The notes under the pieces were generated by a model. The model had not been told where the DNA came from and did not search any database. It saw only the letters and a program-made list of their open reading frames with translations. A DNA stretch of 64,000 bases from the NCBI GenBank assembly GCA_963693365.1, contig CAVNZM010000001.1, forward strand, positions 992,001 to 1,056,000, in the 5' to 3' direction. The position numbers and the translations under genes are program-made. This document shows positions 20,886 to 34,308 of the stretch, piece after piece (position 1 is the stretch's first letter; each line of letters starts with the position of its first letter). The stretch is from Amoebidium appalachense (taxonomy: Eukaryota > Ichthyosporea).

Positions 20886-21810
20886 TGTTAACTTGTATAA
20901 GTATTTGAAATGAAAGCAGAGACACAGTGGTGCAGTGTAAAAACACCACAGACACACACAACAACAAAACACGGAACGATCGGAGCAGTGTACACAACAG
21001 ACATCAATGTTTAGACACGACTGAACTGAATTTATTCTGATCTTCGAATAAATACTTGAAATTCCTCTAAGTCCAATCCATACATGATTTCCGACCAGTC
21101 GGAAATCAGATCTATCTCTAATAGAAACCAATCACTAAGAACCAATTGCTTTCAGAGAGATCCGGTACGCGGAGACGCACACGATAGGACACAGACACTA
21201 GTTAAGGTCAACTCGTGTCATCATCAAGGAAATTCTAACCTATGACATACTGCAAAGACTCAGACATATCACACTTAACCTTGATGATTGGTTAAAGCCC
21301 GGCAACACATGAAAACTAAAGTGAATTAATGAAGTCTAAACACACATGCTATTCTAAGTGTAGCCTAAGTGTGTTACCGTCCAATGAACACGTATTAAGT
21401 AACACAAATCTACCTAACATATATTAGTAGAAAAGAAATACGATTATACACATGAAGACAAAGAGAGAAAGAAAAGAAAATAAGGAAGGAGAAAGAGGAA
21501 GGAAAAGAGAGCACAGATCAACAAACAAGATAGCAATGTCATAACTATAACCAGAGATATTTATGTACACACGAACATGTACACGTCTCCCCCTGAGTGG
21601 GTGGATCCATGTACACACATATAAATATTCTAATCGATATTACAACACACGATTAAAGCCGATACAAGACGATTACAAGTATACAAGCATATCGGAGATC
21701 GATGCTACACTTTACGTAATAGGAGTGTAGCTTTTACACTAAGCATATGAACTGAAACATAACACAAACTGAGAAGATCTTACCATATGTAAATACTAAG
21801 TATTACAACA
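20886..21810 (-). mobile_element. solo LTR-A inserted in D3
   Basis: 925 bp, TGTTAACTTG...TATTACAACA, with TSD CTACG at 20881-20885 and 21811-21815. The D3 sequence resumes exactly after the TSD. It carries the conserved palindrome. Confidence 0.9.
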
Positions 21811-21851
21811 CTACGCGCACACCCACACACACACATAGAACATAGGGGCTA

Positions 21852-22670
21852 TGTTAATTTGTATAAGTATTTGGGATGTAAGCAGAGACACAGTGGTGCA
21901 GTGTGAAAACACCACAGACACACAAAACACGGAACGATCGGAGCAGTGTACACAACAGACATCAATGTTTAGAAACGACTGAACTGAATTTATTCTGATC
22001 TTCGAATAAATACCTGAAATTCCTCTAAGTCCAATCCATACATGATTTCCGACCAGTCGGAAATCAGATCCATCTCTAATAGAAACCAATCACTAAGAAC
22101 CAATTGCTTTCTGAGAGATCCGGTACGCGGAGACGTACACGATAGGACACAGACACTAGTTAAGATCAACTCGTGTCATCATCAAGGAAGTTCTAACCTA
22201 TGACATACTGCAAAGACTCAGACATATCACACTTAACCTTGATGATTGGTTAAAGCCCGGCAACACATGAAAACTAAAGTAAATTAATGAAGTCTAAACA
22301 CACATGCTATTCTAAGTGTAGCCTAAGTGTGTTACCGTCCAATGAACACGTATTAAGTAACACAAATCTACCTAACATATATTAGTAGAAAAGAAATATG
22401 ATTATACACATGAAGACAAAGAGAGAAAGAAAAGAAAATAAGGAAGGAGAAAGAGGAAGGAAAAGAGAGCACAGATCAACAAACAAGATAGCAATGGCAT
22501 AACTATAACCAGAGATATTTATGTACACACGAACATGTACACGTCTCTCCCTGAGTGGGTGGATCCGTGTACACACATATAAATATTCTAATCGATATTA
22601 CAACACACGATTAAAGCCGATACAAGACGATTACAAGTATACAAGCATATCGGAGATCGATGCTACACTT
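21852..22670 (-). repeat. truncated LTR-A
   Basis: Starts TGTTAATTTG and follows LTR-A to ATCGATGCTACACT, where it is cut at the edge of the tandem array. A short filler that repeats TGCTACACT separates them. Confidence 0.85.
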
Positions 22671-22681
22671 GCTACACTACA

Positions 22682-23002
22682 CTGGCTGTGCTGTTGCTTG
22701 TCGTGCCAAGCAGGAGAAAGGCAACAAGAGTGTGCAATTTGCACTCATCTCCTCCACCGGCACACCCGAACGTGACGACCCCGTCTGGGACAGTGCTTGT
22801 AATGCACACATCTGCCCCGTCAAGGAGTATTTCTCCTCCCTTACCCCGTGTCCTCCCACCCCCATTCACGGCCTCGGCACCGTCAATGCCACACACCGTG
22901 GCATCATCAACCTGACACTGCACTACAACGGCCACTCAACCCCGTGCAGCATCAATGCTTTCTACGTATCCGAGTCACCGTCTTTCCTCGTGTCTACCTC
23001 TT
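22682..23002 (+). pseudogene. B gag/protease fragment, array copy 1
   Basis: Encodes the end of gag and the protease-like motif VWDSACNAHICPVKEYF, then ends at the junction with D sequence (TCTACCTC|TTTACTCC). The gag N-terminal part is missing because the array begins here. Confidence 0.85.
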
Positions 23003-23418
23003 TACTCCCCCCCCATCCCACGAGCCTCCCCCTCCTTACACTCACCTAGCACTCCCTCCCCCCCCCCCCCCCCCCCCCCCTTCTTCTAACTCCACCCACA
23101 CCCCCGCGTGCTCGGGCATCCCCTGCACAGGGCCCCGCTGCCCTCCCTGCAAACCCTCCCTCGGGTCCAGCTGCCCTACTCTAACCCCCCGGGGCCCTGC
23201 GCCCCCCCCCCCCCCCCCCCCCCCCCCCCGATGCCGGGATCTCCCCGAGGGTGCCCCACCCTTGCTAACCACCCCTTCCCCCGAGGCTCAGACCCAGAGG
23301 CCCGCCGCTGCCCCAGCACCACGTTGACACCTCCCGCCTCCGGGAGCTGCTGGCCCCCTACCCAGACCAATCATTCGCCGCGCAGCTCCTCCACGATGTC
23401 GAATTCGGTGTCAACATC
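23003..23418 (+). repeat. D RT remnant with poly(C) tracts, array copy 1
   Basis: Homologous to D1 5560-5950. It ends with the best-preserved D RT N-terminus in the window: RLRELLAPYPDQSFAAQLL and HDVEFGVNI when read in one frame, typical of DIRS RT. LTR-C follows directly. Also at 27168-27583 and 31331-31747. Confidence 0.75.
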
Positions 23419-24323
23419 TGTTGTTTTGTATGGGTCTAAGGGAGCAGAGTGCACAGAGGTGTCATGTAAAACACGACTAACACATTAATGAGAGGGCAAT
23501 CGGAGTTGTTCACGAGACATTGAAAGATTCAAACAACAACTGATTCTTTATTGTGCCCTCGGTTCCTTTTGTACTTGCGACTTATCATCTTATCACAACT
23601 AAAGAGGGAGAACCAATCGGTCCTATCAGAAGATAGAAAAAAACATTCCGACAGAGCATACGCATTCCAACTGATTAAACTAAAGTTTAGAAACTCTTAC
23701 TTAAATAAATTAAGTAATTATACATCTAGTCACTATTAACTCACATCTATATTTATGTTCGTCTCTATAAAGAAACTTATTTAAATACATATATTTCCTA
23801 ATAGTCGACACTCTCAAAGTGAAGACACTTTGCAATAAACCGAATTCCATATATATCTATTGTCCAATCACAACACACATATATTAATAGACAGGAATGC
23901 ACAACACGATCTACAGATGTACTCGCTCGCGACTATTGGCGAGCCATCCTTTTGAGAACAAAACTAAGCCATTTTGAAATAAAGGAAAGACAACGAGTGT
24001 GGCTAGCCAATCACGCTACCTCTCAGATAAACAGAGGAGAGCAAACAGAAATAAAATACAATAAGTTCTTATCAGGCAAGAGAGCCAGGTGTGCACAGAT
24101 CTACAGATATCTGTGCTCACAGAAACAAAGGAGAGAGAGATACGGGGGGGGGGGGGGGGGGGGGGGGAGAGAGAGAGAGAGAGAGAGAGGGAGAGAAAGA
24201 AAGAAAAGAGAAAAGAGAAAAGGAAGAGAGCACAAAGAAGGAAAGCAGACACGAATACAAACAAGCTAAGACACTTACATACTTCAAGGCTCTTGCTGTC
24301 ATACATGGTGACGTATTCCAACA
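23419..24323 (-). repeat. LTR-C, array copy 1
   Basis: Complete LTR in reverse orientation: TGTTGTTTTGTATGGG...TATTCCAACA, 905 bp, with a poly(G)/(GA)n stretch near 24145-24190. A PPT (reverse complement TCCCCACTCAAGG) follows, so it is the 3' LTR of a minus-strand C element. Confidence 0.9.
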
Positions 24324-25981
24324 TCCCCACTCAAGGGGTTGAAGTTTGTGTTCTCGTGCCTGTTGATGTGACGGTAGATGGGGTCCAAACACAGGAGGGG
24401 CCGTCACACTCAAGTCTCCCCACTCGAGGATGCAAACCGAAGATCCTTGAGGTGGGAACTAAAAAATAAAGTATGAAACTTGACAAAAACATATCATACT
24501 TGTAAGATGTGTATGACCATGTATTTTTAGTTGAATGCAAAAATAAAAAGGCATTATTTCAAACAAACGTTCCAAAAACCCAAAAGTAGCTCGCAACCTC
24601 CTTAGATGAGGTCCAAACACAGGAGGGGCCGTCTCACTCAAGTTTCCCCACTCGAGGATGCAAACCGAAGATCCTTGAGGTGGGAAGGAGAGAATCAAAA
24701 CAGAAGAGGCACACAACGACGGTTGCCTCGGAAGACTCGGAACAATAAATCATGGTGGTTATCGTCGATATATATAGAGAGAGGAAATGACATATACTAA
24801 TCCGTCTCAGCAGATTAGCCTAAGTCCACGATAAAGATCGGGGGGGGGGGGGGGGGGGGTGGCCCGGGTCCACAGATCATCAAGATCAAGTCCGGGGCCT
24901 CAAGATAGCTGTACAGCTGCGTGCATCTTGCATCTGCCGGCGCAGGGCATTGGACCAAGTCAGCCGGGGCAGCCGACCAATAGAATTCTAATTAGTGTGT
25001 AGGATAGATCGTAGGAGGACTTAGGAATGTGGTTGTTCGGGCAGAAGCTCTTTTGTAAGTATTGGCAAGGTTTGATAGTGTATGTTGCCAAACGTATTTA
25101 TATATTTAGATGTAGAGGAAAGGGGGGGAGGGAGGGGGGGGGAGGATAGTATGAAATGTAGATTTAGACTCTGCGGTGCCACTAGGGGGAGGGTGAGGGG
25201 TGAGACATCATGGATAAATATATTAGTTGAGTAGATCGACTTAGCTCGTGCAGGCGCACGATAAAAGTAGATCGGAATGTTTGGAATGTGGCATCGTAGG
25301 GGCCCAGGTGATGATGATCTTTGAGGGCACGGCCTTGATGGCCTGAGTTGTAACTTAAGTCTCATTCCGTACGGATCTAAGTTTGCCCGTCGGAGCCTGG
25401 TCTGAATAAACTTTACCGTTTTTCCGTACACGTTCGTTCCTTTTCGTGTGTGTACACTTAGTAGAGTGCCGCGTCTCTAGTACATATACATTAGGATACG
25501 ACAGGAAACACTGGTGTATGTGTGACGTGTTGGTGGCTAATGTTTTATACTGGGGACCACCCAGGTAAACACAAGGCATGAACATCTTGTGGACTCTTTT
25601 ATAGACTGGTTGTCAACCAGTAAAGACACGGGGAAGGTGCATGCCGTGGACTAGGTTTAGACTGGCAGTCAACCAGCTCGCAAGGCTATAGATAATTATT
25701 TATACTGGGTCGCCATCCCAGTTCGACATATATATAAAGTCGAATATAGAAGAAGACCAATATATATGGTGGGATATGAATATAAATAAACGACGGACGG
25801 TGGAGAATAATCCCCAGAGCAATGGTGGACTGATTGTCACAGTACACGGGGGTGGGCTCGGTCATGGGGTAGCCCAGTTCCTTGAGTAGATCACGGTGCC
25901 AGACAACATCTTGCACGGCAGCATTGAGGGCCAGGAGCTCGGCCTCACAGGTGGAAGTTGCAGTGATCGTCTGCAGCTTGG
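24324..25981 (-). pseudogene. C element 3' end: RNase H fragment and 3' UTR, array copy 1
   Basis: Minus strand. 25981-25815 encodes an RNase H segment (LQTITATSTCEAELLALNAA, WHRDLLKELGYP, PVYCDNQSTIAL), cut by LTR-B on its N-terminal side and followed by 3' UTR. The UTR has the CTGG/CCAG hairpin series (25540-25740), a poly(G) tract (24840-24860), and an imperfect duplication of the PPT neighbourhood (about 24374-24460 and 24606-24690). The RH is closest to, but distinct from, family B. Confidence 0.75.
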
Positions 25982-26453
25982 TGTCATCTTCACTTGATTC
26001 TCGGCAAGACTTAGAAGTTGAGTTTTGTATTTGTTTATTAGTTTGTTGTAGTTTGTTTCCTTTTCCTTTCTTCCTTTCTTTCTTTCCTTTCTGTTTCCGT
26101 GTACACCGATATCTTAGATCTGTGTACGTATCGACATACTTAGCTGGCGCACACGTATTGTCGTTTGTGTCAAATCTATATATGTCATCCAATCAAATCT
26201 CGTTTGTATTTTCCCAAATATAGTAACTTACATTCCTTTCCCATTCCTTTCTCACGACGTAGCATTGTGCTATGTTCTCCAACTATTAGGAATACTTAAT
26301 ATTTTATTAGAAGTATCTTTCATTAGAGGATTGTATTCTATATTCTATGTGTCGACAGACATTTTGATCGATATATTTTACACTCATAGTTTTCGTCTTT
26401 CTGATTGGAAAATAGAGTTTTCGTTCTTTTGATTGGTTTATCGTTTTCACATT
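25982..26453 (+). repeat. truncated LTR-B, array copy 1
   Basis: Starts TGTCATCTTCACTTG and ends after CGTTTTCACATT, just before the position of the TATA box in full LTR-B. It is fused directly to the internal gag sequence of B. Lacking the promoter, R and U5, it cannot act as a normal LTR. Confidence 0.85.
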
Positions 26454-26503
26454 TTCACGTCTGCTCCGACATTGAACGTCTCTAGATCTGCTCCGACTAC
26501 TGG

Positions 26504-27364
26504 ATGAACAACAAGGCCTACCCGTCCTTCAACCAGCTCATCAGTGACATCCGAGGAGCTGAAATCCGTGCCGGCCTAATCGACGCAGGCAGTCCTCTTC
26601 GAGCACTTCAGAGCCGAGTGCTTCCCCCCGGTGACCTCCGTAACCGTATCCCTCGACGTGAGCATACACCTCACCGTTCCCCGTCCCGTTCCCGTGATCC
26701 TCCTCCGTCCTCCAAGTCACCCGGCCCCCGTTCAACTTCCCCTTACCATCGTGGTAACAGGGACAACCGTAACCGACAGCACAACACCAAGAAGGTGGAG
26801 TGTTCCTACTGCCATGAGCACCACCACATCACAGCATGCCCGGAGCCTGGCTGTGCTGTTGCTTGTCGTGCCAAGCAGGAGAAAGGCAACAAGAGTGTGC
26901 AATTTGCACTCATCTCCTCCACCGGCACACCCGAACGTGACGACCCCGTCTGGGACAGTGCTTGTAATGCACACATCTGCCCCGTCAAGGAGTATTTCTC
27001 CTCCCTTACCCCGTGTCCTCCCACCCCCATTCACGGCCTCGGCACCGTCAATGCCACACACCGTGGCATCATCAACCTGACACTGCACTACAACGGCCAC
27101 TCAACCCCGTGCAGCATCAATGCTTTCTACGTATCCGAGTCACCGTCTTTCCTCGTGTCTACCTCTTTACTCCCCCCCATCCCACGAGCCTCCCCCTCCT
27201 TACACTCACCTAGCACTCCCCCTCCCCCCCCCCCCCCCCCCCCTTCTTCTAACTCCACCCACACCCCCGCGTGCTCGGGCATCCCCTGCACAGGGCCCCG
27301 CTGCCCTCCCTGCAAACCCTCCCTCGGGTCCAGCTGCCCTACTCTAACCCCCCGGGGCCCTGCG

Positions 27365-27395
<31 letters not shown>

Positions 27396-27433
27396 ATGCC
27401 GGGATCTCCCCGAGGGTGCCCCACCCTTGCTAA
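26504..27433 (+). pseudogene. chimeric B gag/protease - D proline-rich ORF (309 aa), array copies 1/2
   Basis: Open from ATG: MNNKAYPSFNQLISDIRG (gag helical part), a Ser/Arg/Pro-rich linker, a CCHC knuckle (CSYCHEHHHITAC), the protease-like VWDSACNAHIC, then an abrupt switch at about 27168 to translated D sequence, Pro-rich because of poly(C). Its C-terminus (DAGISPRVPHPC) is set by poly(C) length. It has no start of gag proper and no own promoter. Probably not functional. Confidence 0.65.
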
Positions 27434-27583
27434 CCACCCCTTCCCCCGAGGCTCAGACCCAGAGGCCCGCCGCTGCCCCAGCACCACGTTGACACCTCCC
27501 GCCTCCGGGAGCTGCTGGCCCCCTACCCAGACCAATCATTCGCCGCGCAGCTCCTCCACGATGTCGAATTCGGTGTCAACATC

Positions 27584-28485
27584 TGTTGTTTTGTATGGGT
27601 CTAAGGGAGCAGAGTGCACAGAGGTGTCATGTAAAACACGACTAACACATTAATGAGAGGGCAATCGGAGTTGTTCACGAGACATTGAAAGATTCAAACA
27701 ACAACTGATTCTTTATTGTGCCCTCGGTTCCTTTTGTACTTGCGACTTATCATCTTATCACAACTAAAGAGGGAGAACCAATCGGTCCTATCAGAAGATA
27801 GAAAAAAACATTCCGACAGAGCATACGCATTCCAACTGATTAAACTAAAGTTTAGAAACTCTTACTTAAATAAATTAAGTAATTATACATCTAGTCACTA
27901 TTAACTCACATCTATATTTATGTTCGTCTCTATAAAGAAACTTATTTAAATACATATATTTCCTAATAGTCGACACTCTCAAAGTGAAGACACTTTGCAA
28001 TAAACCGAATTCCATATATATCTATTGTCCAATCACAACACACATATATTAATAGACAGGAATGCACAACACGATCTACAGATGTACTCGCTCGCGACTA
28101 TTGGCGAGCCATCCTTTTGAGAACAAAACTAAGCCATTTTGAAATAAAGGAAAGACAACGAGTGTGGCTAGCCAATCACGCTACCTCTCAGATAAACAGA
28201 GGAGAGCAAACAGAAATAAAATACAATAAGTTCTTATCAGGCAAGAGAGCCAGGTGTGCACAGATCTACAGATATCTGTGCTCACAGAAACAAAGGAGAG
28301 AGAGATACGGGGGGGGGGGGGGGGGGGGGAGAGAGAGAGAGAGAGAGAGAGGGAGAGAAAGAAAGAAAAGAGAAAAGAGAAAAGGAAGAGAGCACAAAGA
28401 AGGAAAGCAGACACGAATACAAACAAGCTAAGACACTTACATACTTCAAGGCTCTTGCTGTCATACATGGTGACGTATTCCAACA
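27584..28485 (-). repeat. LTR-C, array copy 2
   Basis: 902 bp, same as array copy 1 except for a shorter poly(G) run near 28310-28330. Confidence 0.9.
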
Positions 28486-30147
28486 TCCCCACTCAAGGGG
28501 TTGAAGTTTGTGTTCTCGTGCCTGTTGATGTGACGGTAGATGGGGTCCAAACACAGGAGGGGCCGTCACACTCAAGTCTCCCCACTCGAGGATGCAAACC
28601 GAAGATCCTTGAGGTGGGAACTAAAAAATAAAGTATGAAACTTGACAAAAACATATCATACTTGTAAGATGTGTATGACCATGTATTTTTAGTTGAATGC
28701 AAAAATAAAAAGGCATTATTTCAAACAAACGTTCCAAAAACCCAAAAGTAGCTCGCAACCTCCTTAGATGAGGTCCAAACACAGGAGGGGCCGTCTCACT
28801 CAAGTTTCCCCACTCGAGGATGCAAACCGAAGATCCTTGAGGTGGGAAGGAGAGAATCAAAACAGAAGAGGCACACAACGACGGTTGCCTCGGAAGACTC
28901 GGAACAATAAATCATGGTGGTTATCGTCGATATATATAGAGAGAGGAAATGACATATACTAATCCGTCTCAGCAGATTAGCCTAAGTCCACGATAAAGAT
29001 CGGGGGGGGGGGGGGGGGGGGGGGGTGGCCCGGGTCCACAGATCATCAAGATCAAGTCCGGGGCCTCAAGATAGCTGTACAGCTGCGTGCATCTTGCATC
29101 TGCCGGCGCAGGGCATTGGACCAAGTCAGCCGGGGCAGCCGACCAATAGAATTCTAATTAGTGTGTAGGATAGATCGTAGGAGGACTTAGGAATGTGGTT
29201 GTTCGGGCAGAAGCTCTTTTGTAAGTATTGGCAAGGTTTGATAGTGTATGTTGCCAAACGTATTTATATATTTAGATGTAGAGGAAAGGGGGGGAGGGAG
29301 GGGGGGGGAGGATAGTATGAAATGTAGATTTAGACTCTGCGGTGCCACTAGGGGGAGGGTGAGGGGTGAGACATCATGGATAAATATATTAGTTGAGTAG
29401 ATCGACTTAGCTCGTGCAGGCGCACGATAAAAGTAGATCGGAATGTTTGGAATGTGGCATCGTAGGGGCCCAGGTGATGATGATCTTTGAGGGCACGGCC
29501 TTGATGGCCTGAGTTGTAACTTAAGTCTCATTCCGTACGGATCTAAGTTTGCCCGTCGGAGCCTGGTCTGAATAAACTTTACCGTTTTTCCGTACACGTT
29601 CGTTCCTTTTCGTGTGTGTACACTTAGTAGAGTGCCGCGTCTCTAGTACATATACATTAGGATACGACAGGAAACACTGGTGTATGTGTGACGTGTTGGT
29701 GGCTAATGTTTTATACTGGGGACCACCCAGGTAAACACAAGGCATGAACATCTTGTGGACTGATTTATAGACTGGTTGTCAACCAGTAAAGACACGGGGA
29801 AGGTGCATGCCGTGGACTAGGTTTAGACTGGCAGTCAACCAGCTCGCAAGGCTATAGATAATTATTTATACTGGGTCGCCATCCCAGTTCGACATATATA
29901 TAAAGTCGAATATAGAAGAAGACCAATATATATGGTGGGATATGAATATAAATAAACGACGGACGGTGGAGAATAATCCCCAGAGCAATGGTGGACTGAT
30001 TGTCACAGTACACGGGGGTGGGCTCGGTCATGGGGTAGCCCAGTTCCTTGAGTAGATCACGGTGCCAGACAACATCTTGCACGGCAGCATTGAGGGCCAG
30101 GAGCTCGGCCTCACAGGTGGAAGTTGCAGTGATCGTCTGCAGCTTGG
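28486..30147 (-). pseudogene. C element 3' end, array copy 2
   Basis: Same content as 24324-25981. The RNase H fragment lies at 30147-29981 on minus. Confidence 0.75.
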
Positions 30148-30619
30148 TGTCATCTTCACTTGATTCTCGGCAAGACTTAGAAGTTGAGTTTTGTATTTGT
30201 TTATTAGTTTGTTGTAGTTTGTTTCCTTTTCCTTTCTTCCTTTCTTTCTTTCCTTTCTGTTTCCGTGTACACCGATATCTTAGATCTGTGTACGTATCGA
30301 CATACTTAGCTGGCGCACACGTATTGTCGTTTGTGTCAAATCTATATATGTCATCCAATCAAATCTCGTTTGTATTTTCCCAAATATAGTAACTTACATT
30401 CCTTTCCCATTCCTTTCTCACGACGTAGCATTGTGCTATGTTCTCCAACTATTAGGAATACTTAATATTTTATTAGAAGTATCTTTCATTAGAGGATTGT
30501 ATTCTATATTCTATGTGTCGACAGACATTTTGATCGATATATTTTACACTCATAGTTTTCGTCTTTCTGATTGGAAAATAGAGTTTTCGTTCTTTTGATT
30601 GGTTTATCGTTTTCACATT
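30148..30619 (+). repeat. truncated LTR-B, array copy 2
   Basis: Same 472-bp truncated LTR joined to B gag. Confidence 0.85.
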
Positions 30620-30669
30620 TTCACGTCTGCTCCGACATTGAACGTCTCTAGATCTGCTCCGACTACTGG

Positions 30670-31527
30670 ATGAACAACAAGGCCTACCCGTCCTTCAACC
30701 AGCTCATCAGTGACATCCGAGGAGCTGAAATCCGTGCCGGCCTAATCGACGCAGGCAGTCCTCTTCGAGCACTTCAGAGCCGAGTGCTTCCCCCCGGTGA
30801 CCTCCGTAACCGTATCCCTCGACGTGAGCATACACCTCACCGTTCCCCGTCCCGTTCCCGTGATCCTCCTCCGTCCTCCAAGTCACCCGGCCCCCGTTCA
30901 ACTTCCCCTTACCATCGTGGTAACAGGGACAACCGTAACCGACAGCACAACACCAAGAAGGTGGAGTGTTCCTACTGCCATGAGCACCACCACATCACAG
31001 CATGCCCGGAGCCTGGCTGTGCTGTTGCTTGTCGTGCCAAGCAGGAGAAAGGCAACAAGAGTGTGCAATTTGCACTCATCTCCTCCACCGGCACACCCGA
31101 ACGTGACGACCCCGTCTGGGACAGTGCTTGTAATGCACACATCTGCCCCGTCAAGGAGTATTTCTCCTCCCTTACCCCGTGTCCTCCCACCCCCATTCAC
31201 GGCCTCGGCACCGTCAATGCCACACACCGTGGCATCATCAACCTGACACTGCACTACAACGGCCACTCAACCCCGTGCAGCATCAATGCTTTCTACGTAT
31301 CCGAGTCACCGTCTTTCCTCGTGTCTACCTCTTTACTCCCCCCCATCCCACGAGCCTCCCCCTCCTTACACTCACCTAGCACTCCCTCCCCCCCCCCCCC
31401 CCCCCCTTCTTCTAACTCCACCCACACCCCCGCGTGCTCGGGCATCCCCTGCACAGGGCCCCGCTGCCCTCCCTGCAAACCCTCCCTCGGGTCCAGCTGC
31501 CCTACTCTAACCCCCCGGGGCCCTGCG

Positions 31528-31559
<32 letters not shown>

Positions 31560-31656
31560 ATGCCGGGATCTCCCCGAGGGTGCCCCACCCTTGCTAACCA
31601 CCCCTTCCCCCGAGGCTCAGACCCAGAGGCCCGCCGCTGCCCCAGCACCACGTTGA
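30670..31656 (+). pseudogene. chimeric B gag/protease - D ORF (328 aa), array copies 2/3
   Basis: Same fusion as 26504-27433, but the second poly(C) tract has a different length, so the frame continues as RCRDLPEGAPPLLTTP and beyond for 328 residues. This shows that C-tract length alone changes the C-terminus. Confidence 0.65.
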
Positions 31657-31747
31657 CACCTCCCGCCTCCGGGAGCTGCTGGCCCCCTACCCAGACCAAT
31701 CATTCGCCGCGCAGCTCCTCCACGATGTCGAATTCGGTGTCAACATC

Positions 31748-32652
31748 TGTTGTTTTGTATGGGTCTAAGGGAGCAGAGTGCACAGAGGTGTCATGTAAAA
31801 CACGACTAACACATTAATGAGAGGGCAATCGGAGTTGTTCACGAGACATTGAAAGATTCAAACAACAACTGATTCTTTATTGTGCCCTCGGTTCCTTTTG
31901 TACTTGCGACTTATCATCTTATCACAACTAAAGAGGGAGAACCAATCGGTCCTATCAGAAGATAGAAAAAAACATTCCGACAGAGCATACGCATTCCAAC
32001 TGATTAAACTAAAGTTTAGAAACTCTTACTTAAATAAATTAAGTAATTATACATCTAGTCACTATTAACTCACATCTATATTTATGTTCGTCTCTATAAA
32101 GAAACTTATTTAAATACATATATTTCCTAATAGTCGACACTCTCAAAGTGAAGACACTTTGCAATAAACCGAATTCCATATATATCTATTGTCCAATCAC
32201 AACACACATATATTAATAGACAGGAATGCACAACACGATCTACAGATGTACTCGCTCGCGACTATTGGCGAGCCATCCTTTTGAGAACAAAACTAAGCCA
32301 TTTTGAAATAAAGGAAAGACAACGAGTGTGGCTAGCCAATCACGCTACCTCTCAGATAAACAGAGGAGAGCAAACAGAAATAAAATACAATAAGTTCTTA
32401 TCAGGCAAGAGAGCCAGGTGTGCACAGATCTACAGATATCTGTGCTCACAGAAACAAAGGAGAGAGAGATACGGGGGGGGGGGGGGGGGGGGGGGGAGAG
32501 AGAGAGAGAGAGAGAGAGGGAGAGAAAGAAAGAAAAGAGAAAAGAGAAAAGGAAGAGAGCACAAAGAAGGAAAGCAGACACGAATACAAACAAGCTAAGA
32601 CACTTACATACTTCAAGGCTCTTGCTGTCATACATGGTGACGTATTCCAACA
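31748..32652 (-). repeat. LTR-C, array copy 3
   Basis: 905 bp, same as array copy 1. Confidence 0.9.
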
Positions 32653-34308
32653 TCCCCACTCAAGGGGTTGAAGTTTGTGTTCTCGTGCCTGTTGATGTGA
32701 CGGTAGATGGGGTCCAAACACAGGAGGGGCCGTCACACTCAAGTCTCCCCACTCGAGGATGCAAACCGAAGATCCTTGAGGTGGGAACTAAAAAATAAAG
32801 TATGAAACTTGACAAAAACATATCATACTTGTAAGATGTGTATGACCATGTATTTTTAGTTGAATGCAAAAATAAAAAGGCATTATTTCAAACAAACGTT
32901 CCAAAAACCCAAAAGTAGCTCGCAACCTCCTTAGATGAGGTCCAAACACAGGAGGGGCCGTCTCACTCAAGTTTCCCCACTCGAGGATGCAAACCGAAGA
33001 TCCTTGAGGTGGGAAGGAGAGAATCAAAACAGAAGAGGCACACAACGACGGTTGCCTCGGAAGACTCGGAACAATAAATCATGGTGGTTATCGTCGATAT
33101 ATATAGAGAGAGGAAATGACATATACTAATCCGTCTCAGCAGATTAGCCTAAGTCCACGATAAAGATCGGGGGGGGGGGGGGGGGGGGTGGCCCGGGTCC
33201 ACAGATCATCAAGATCAAGTCCGGGGCCTCAAGATAGCTGTACAGCTGCGTGCATCTTGCATCTGCCGGCGCAGGGCATTGGACCAAGTCAGCCGGGGCA
33301 GCCGACCAATAGAATTCTAATTAGTGTGTAGGATAGATCGTAGGAGGACTTAGGAATGTGGTTGTTCGGGCAGAAGCTCTTTTGTAAGTATTGGCAAGGT
33401 TTGATAGTGTATGTTGCCAAACGTATTTATATATTTAGATGTAGAGGAAAGGGGGGAGGGAGGGGGGGGAGGATAGTATGAAATGTAGATTTAGACTCTG
33501 CGGTGCCACTAGGGGGAGGGTGAGGGGTGAGACATCATGGATAAATATATTAGTTGAGTAGATCGACTTAGCTCGTGCAGGCGCACGATAAAAGTAGATC
33601 GGAATGTTTGGAATGTGGCATCGTAGGGGCCCAGGTGATGATGATCTTTGAGGGCACGGCCTTGATGGCCTGAGTTGTAACTTAAGTCTCATTCCGTACG
33701 GATCTAAGTTTGCCCGTCGGAGCCTGGTCTGAATAAACTTTACCGTTTTTCCGTACACGTTCGTTCCTTTTCGTGTGTGTACACTTAGTAGAGTGCCGCG
33801 TCTCTAGTACATATACATTAGGATACGACAGGAAACACTGGTGTATGTGTGACGTGTTGGTGGCTAATGTTTTATACTGGGGACCACCCAGGTAAACACA
33901 AGGCATGAACATCTTGTGGACTGATTTATAGACTGGTTGTCAACCAGTAAAGACACGGGGAAGGTGCATGCCGTGGACTAGGTTTAGACTGGCAGTCAAC
34001 CAGCTCGCAAGGCTATAGATAATTATTTATACTGGGTCGCCATCCCAGTTCGACATATATATAAAGTCGAATATAGAAGAAGACCAATATATATGGTGGG
34101 ATATGAATATAAATAAACGACGGACGGTGGAGAATAATCCCCAGAGCAATGGTGGACTGATTGTCACAGTACACGGGGGTGGGCTCGGTCATGGGGTAGC
34201 CCAGTTCCTTGAGTAGATCACGGTGCCAGACAACATCTTGCACGGCAGCATTGAGGGCCAGGAGCTCGGCCTCACAGGTGGAAGTTGCAGTGATCGTCTG
34301 CAGCTTGG
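32653..34308 (-). pseudogene. C element 3' end, array copy 3
   Basis: Same as the other array copies with small G-tract differences (33165-33190, 33450-33470). RNase H fragment at 34308-34142 on minus. Confidence 0.75.

Larger units (their letters stand above)
18609..21851 (+). mobile_element. D3: 5' part of a D element carrying TRIM and solo LTR-A
   Basis: A1 repeat (18609 to about 18960, with a TATA box near 18872), gag (18993-20879) and gag 3' flank (21811-21851). A TRIM sits in gag and a solo LTR-A lies just after the gag stop. The element is cut off at 21851 by another LTR-A, so RT, YR and the B repeats are absent. Confidence 0.85.
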
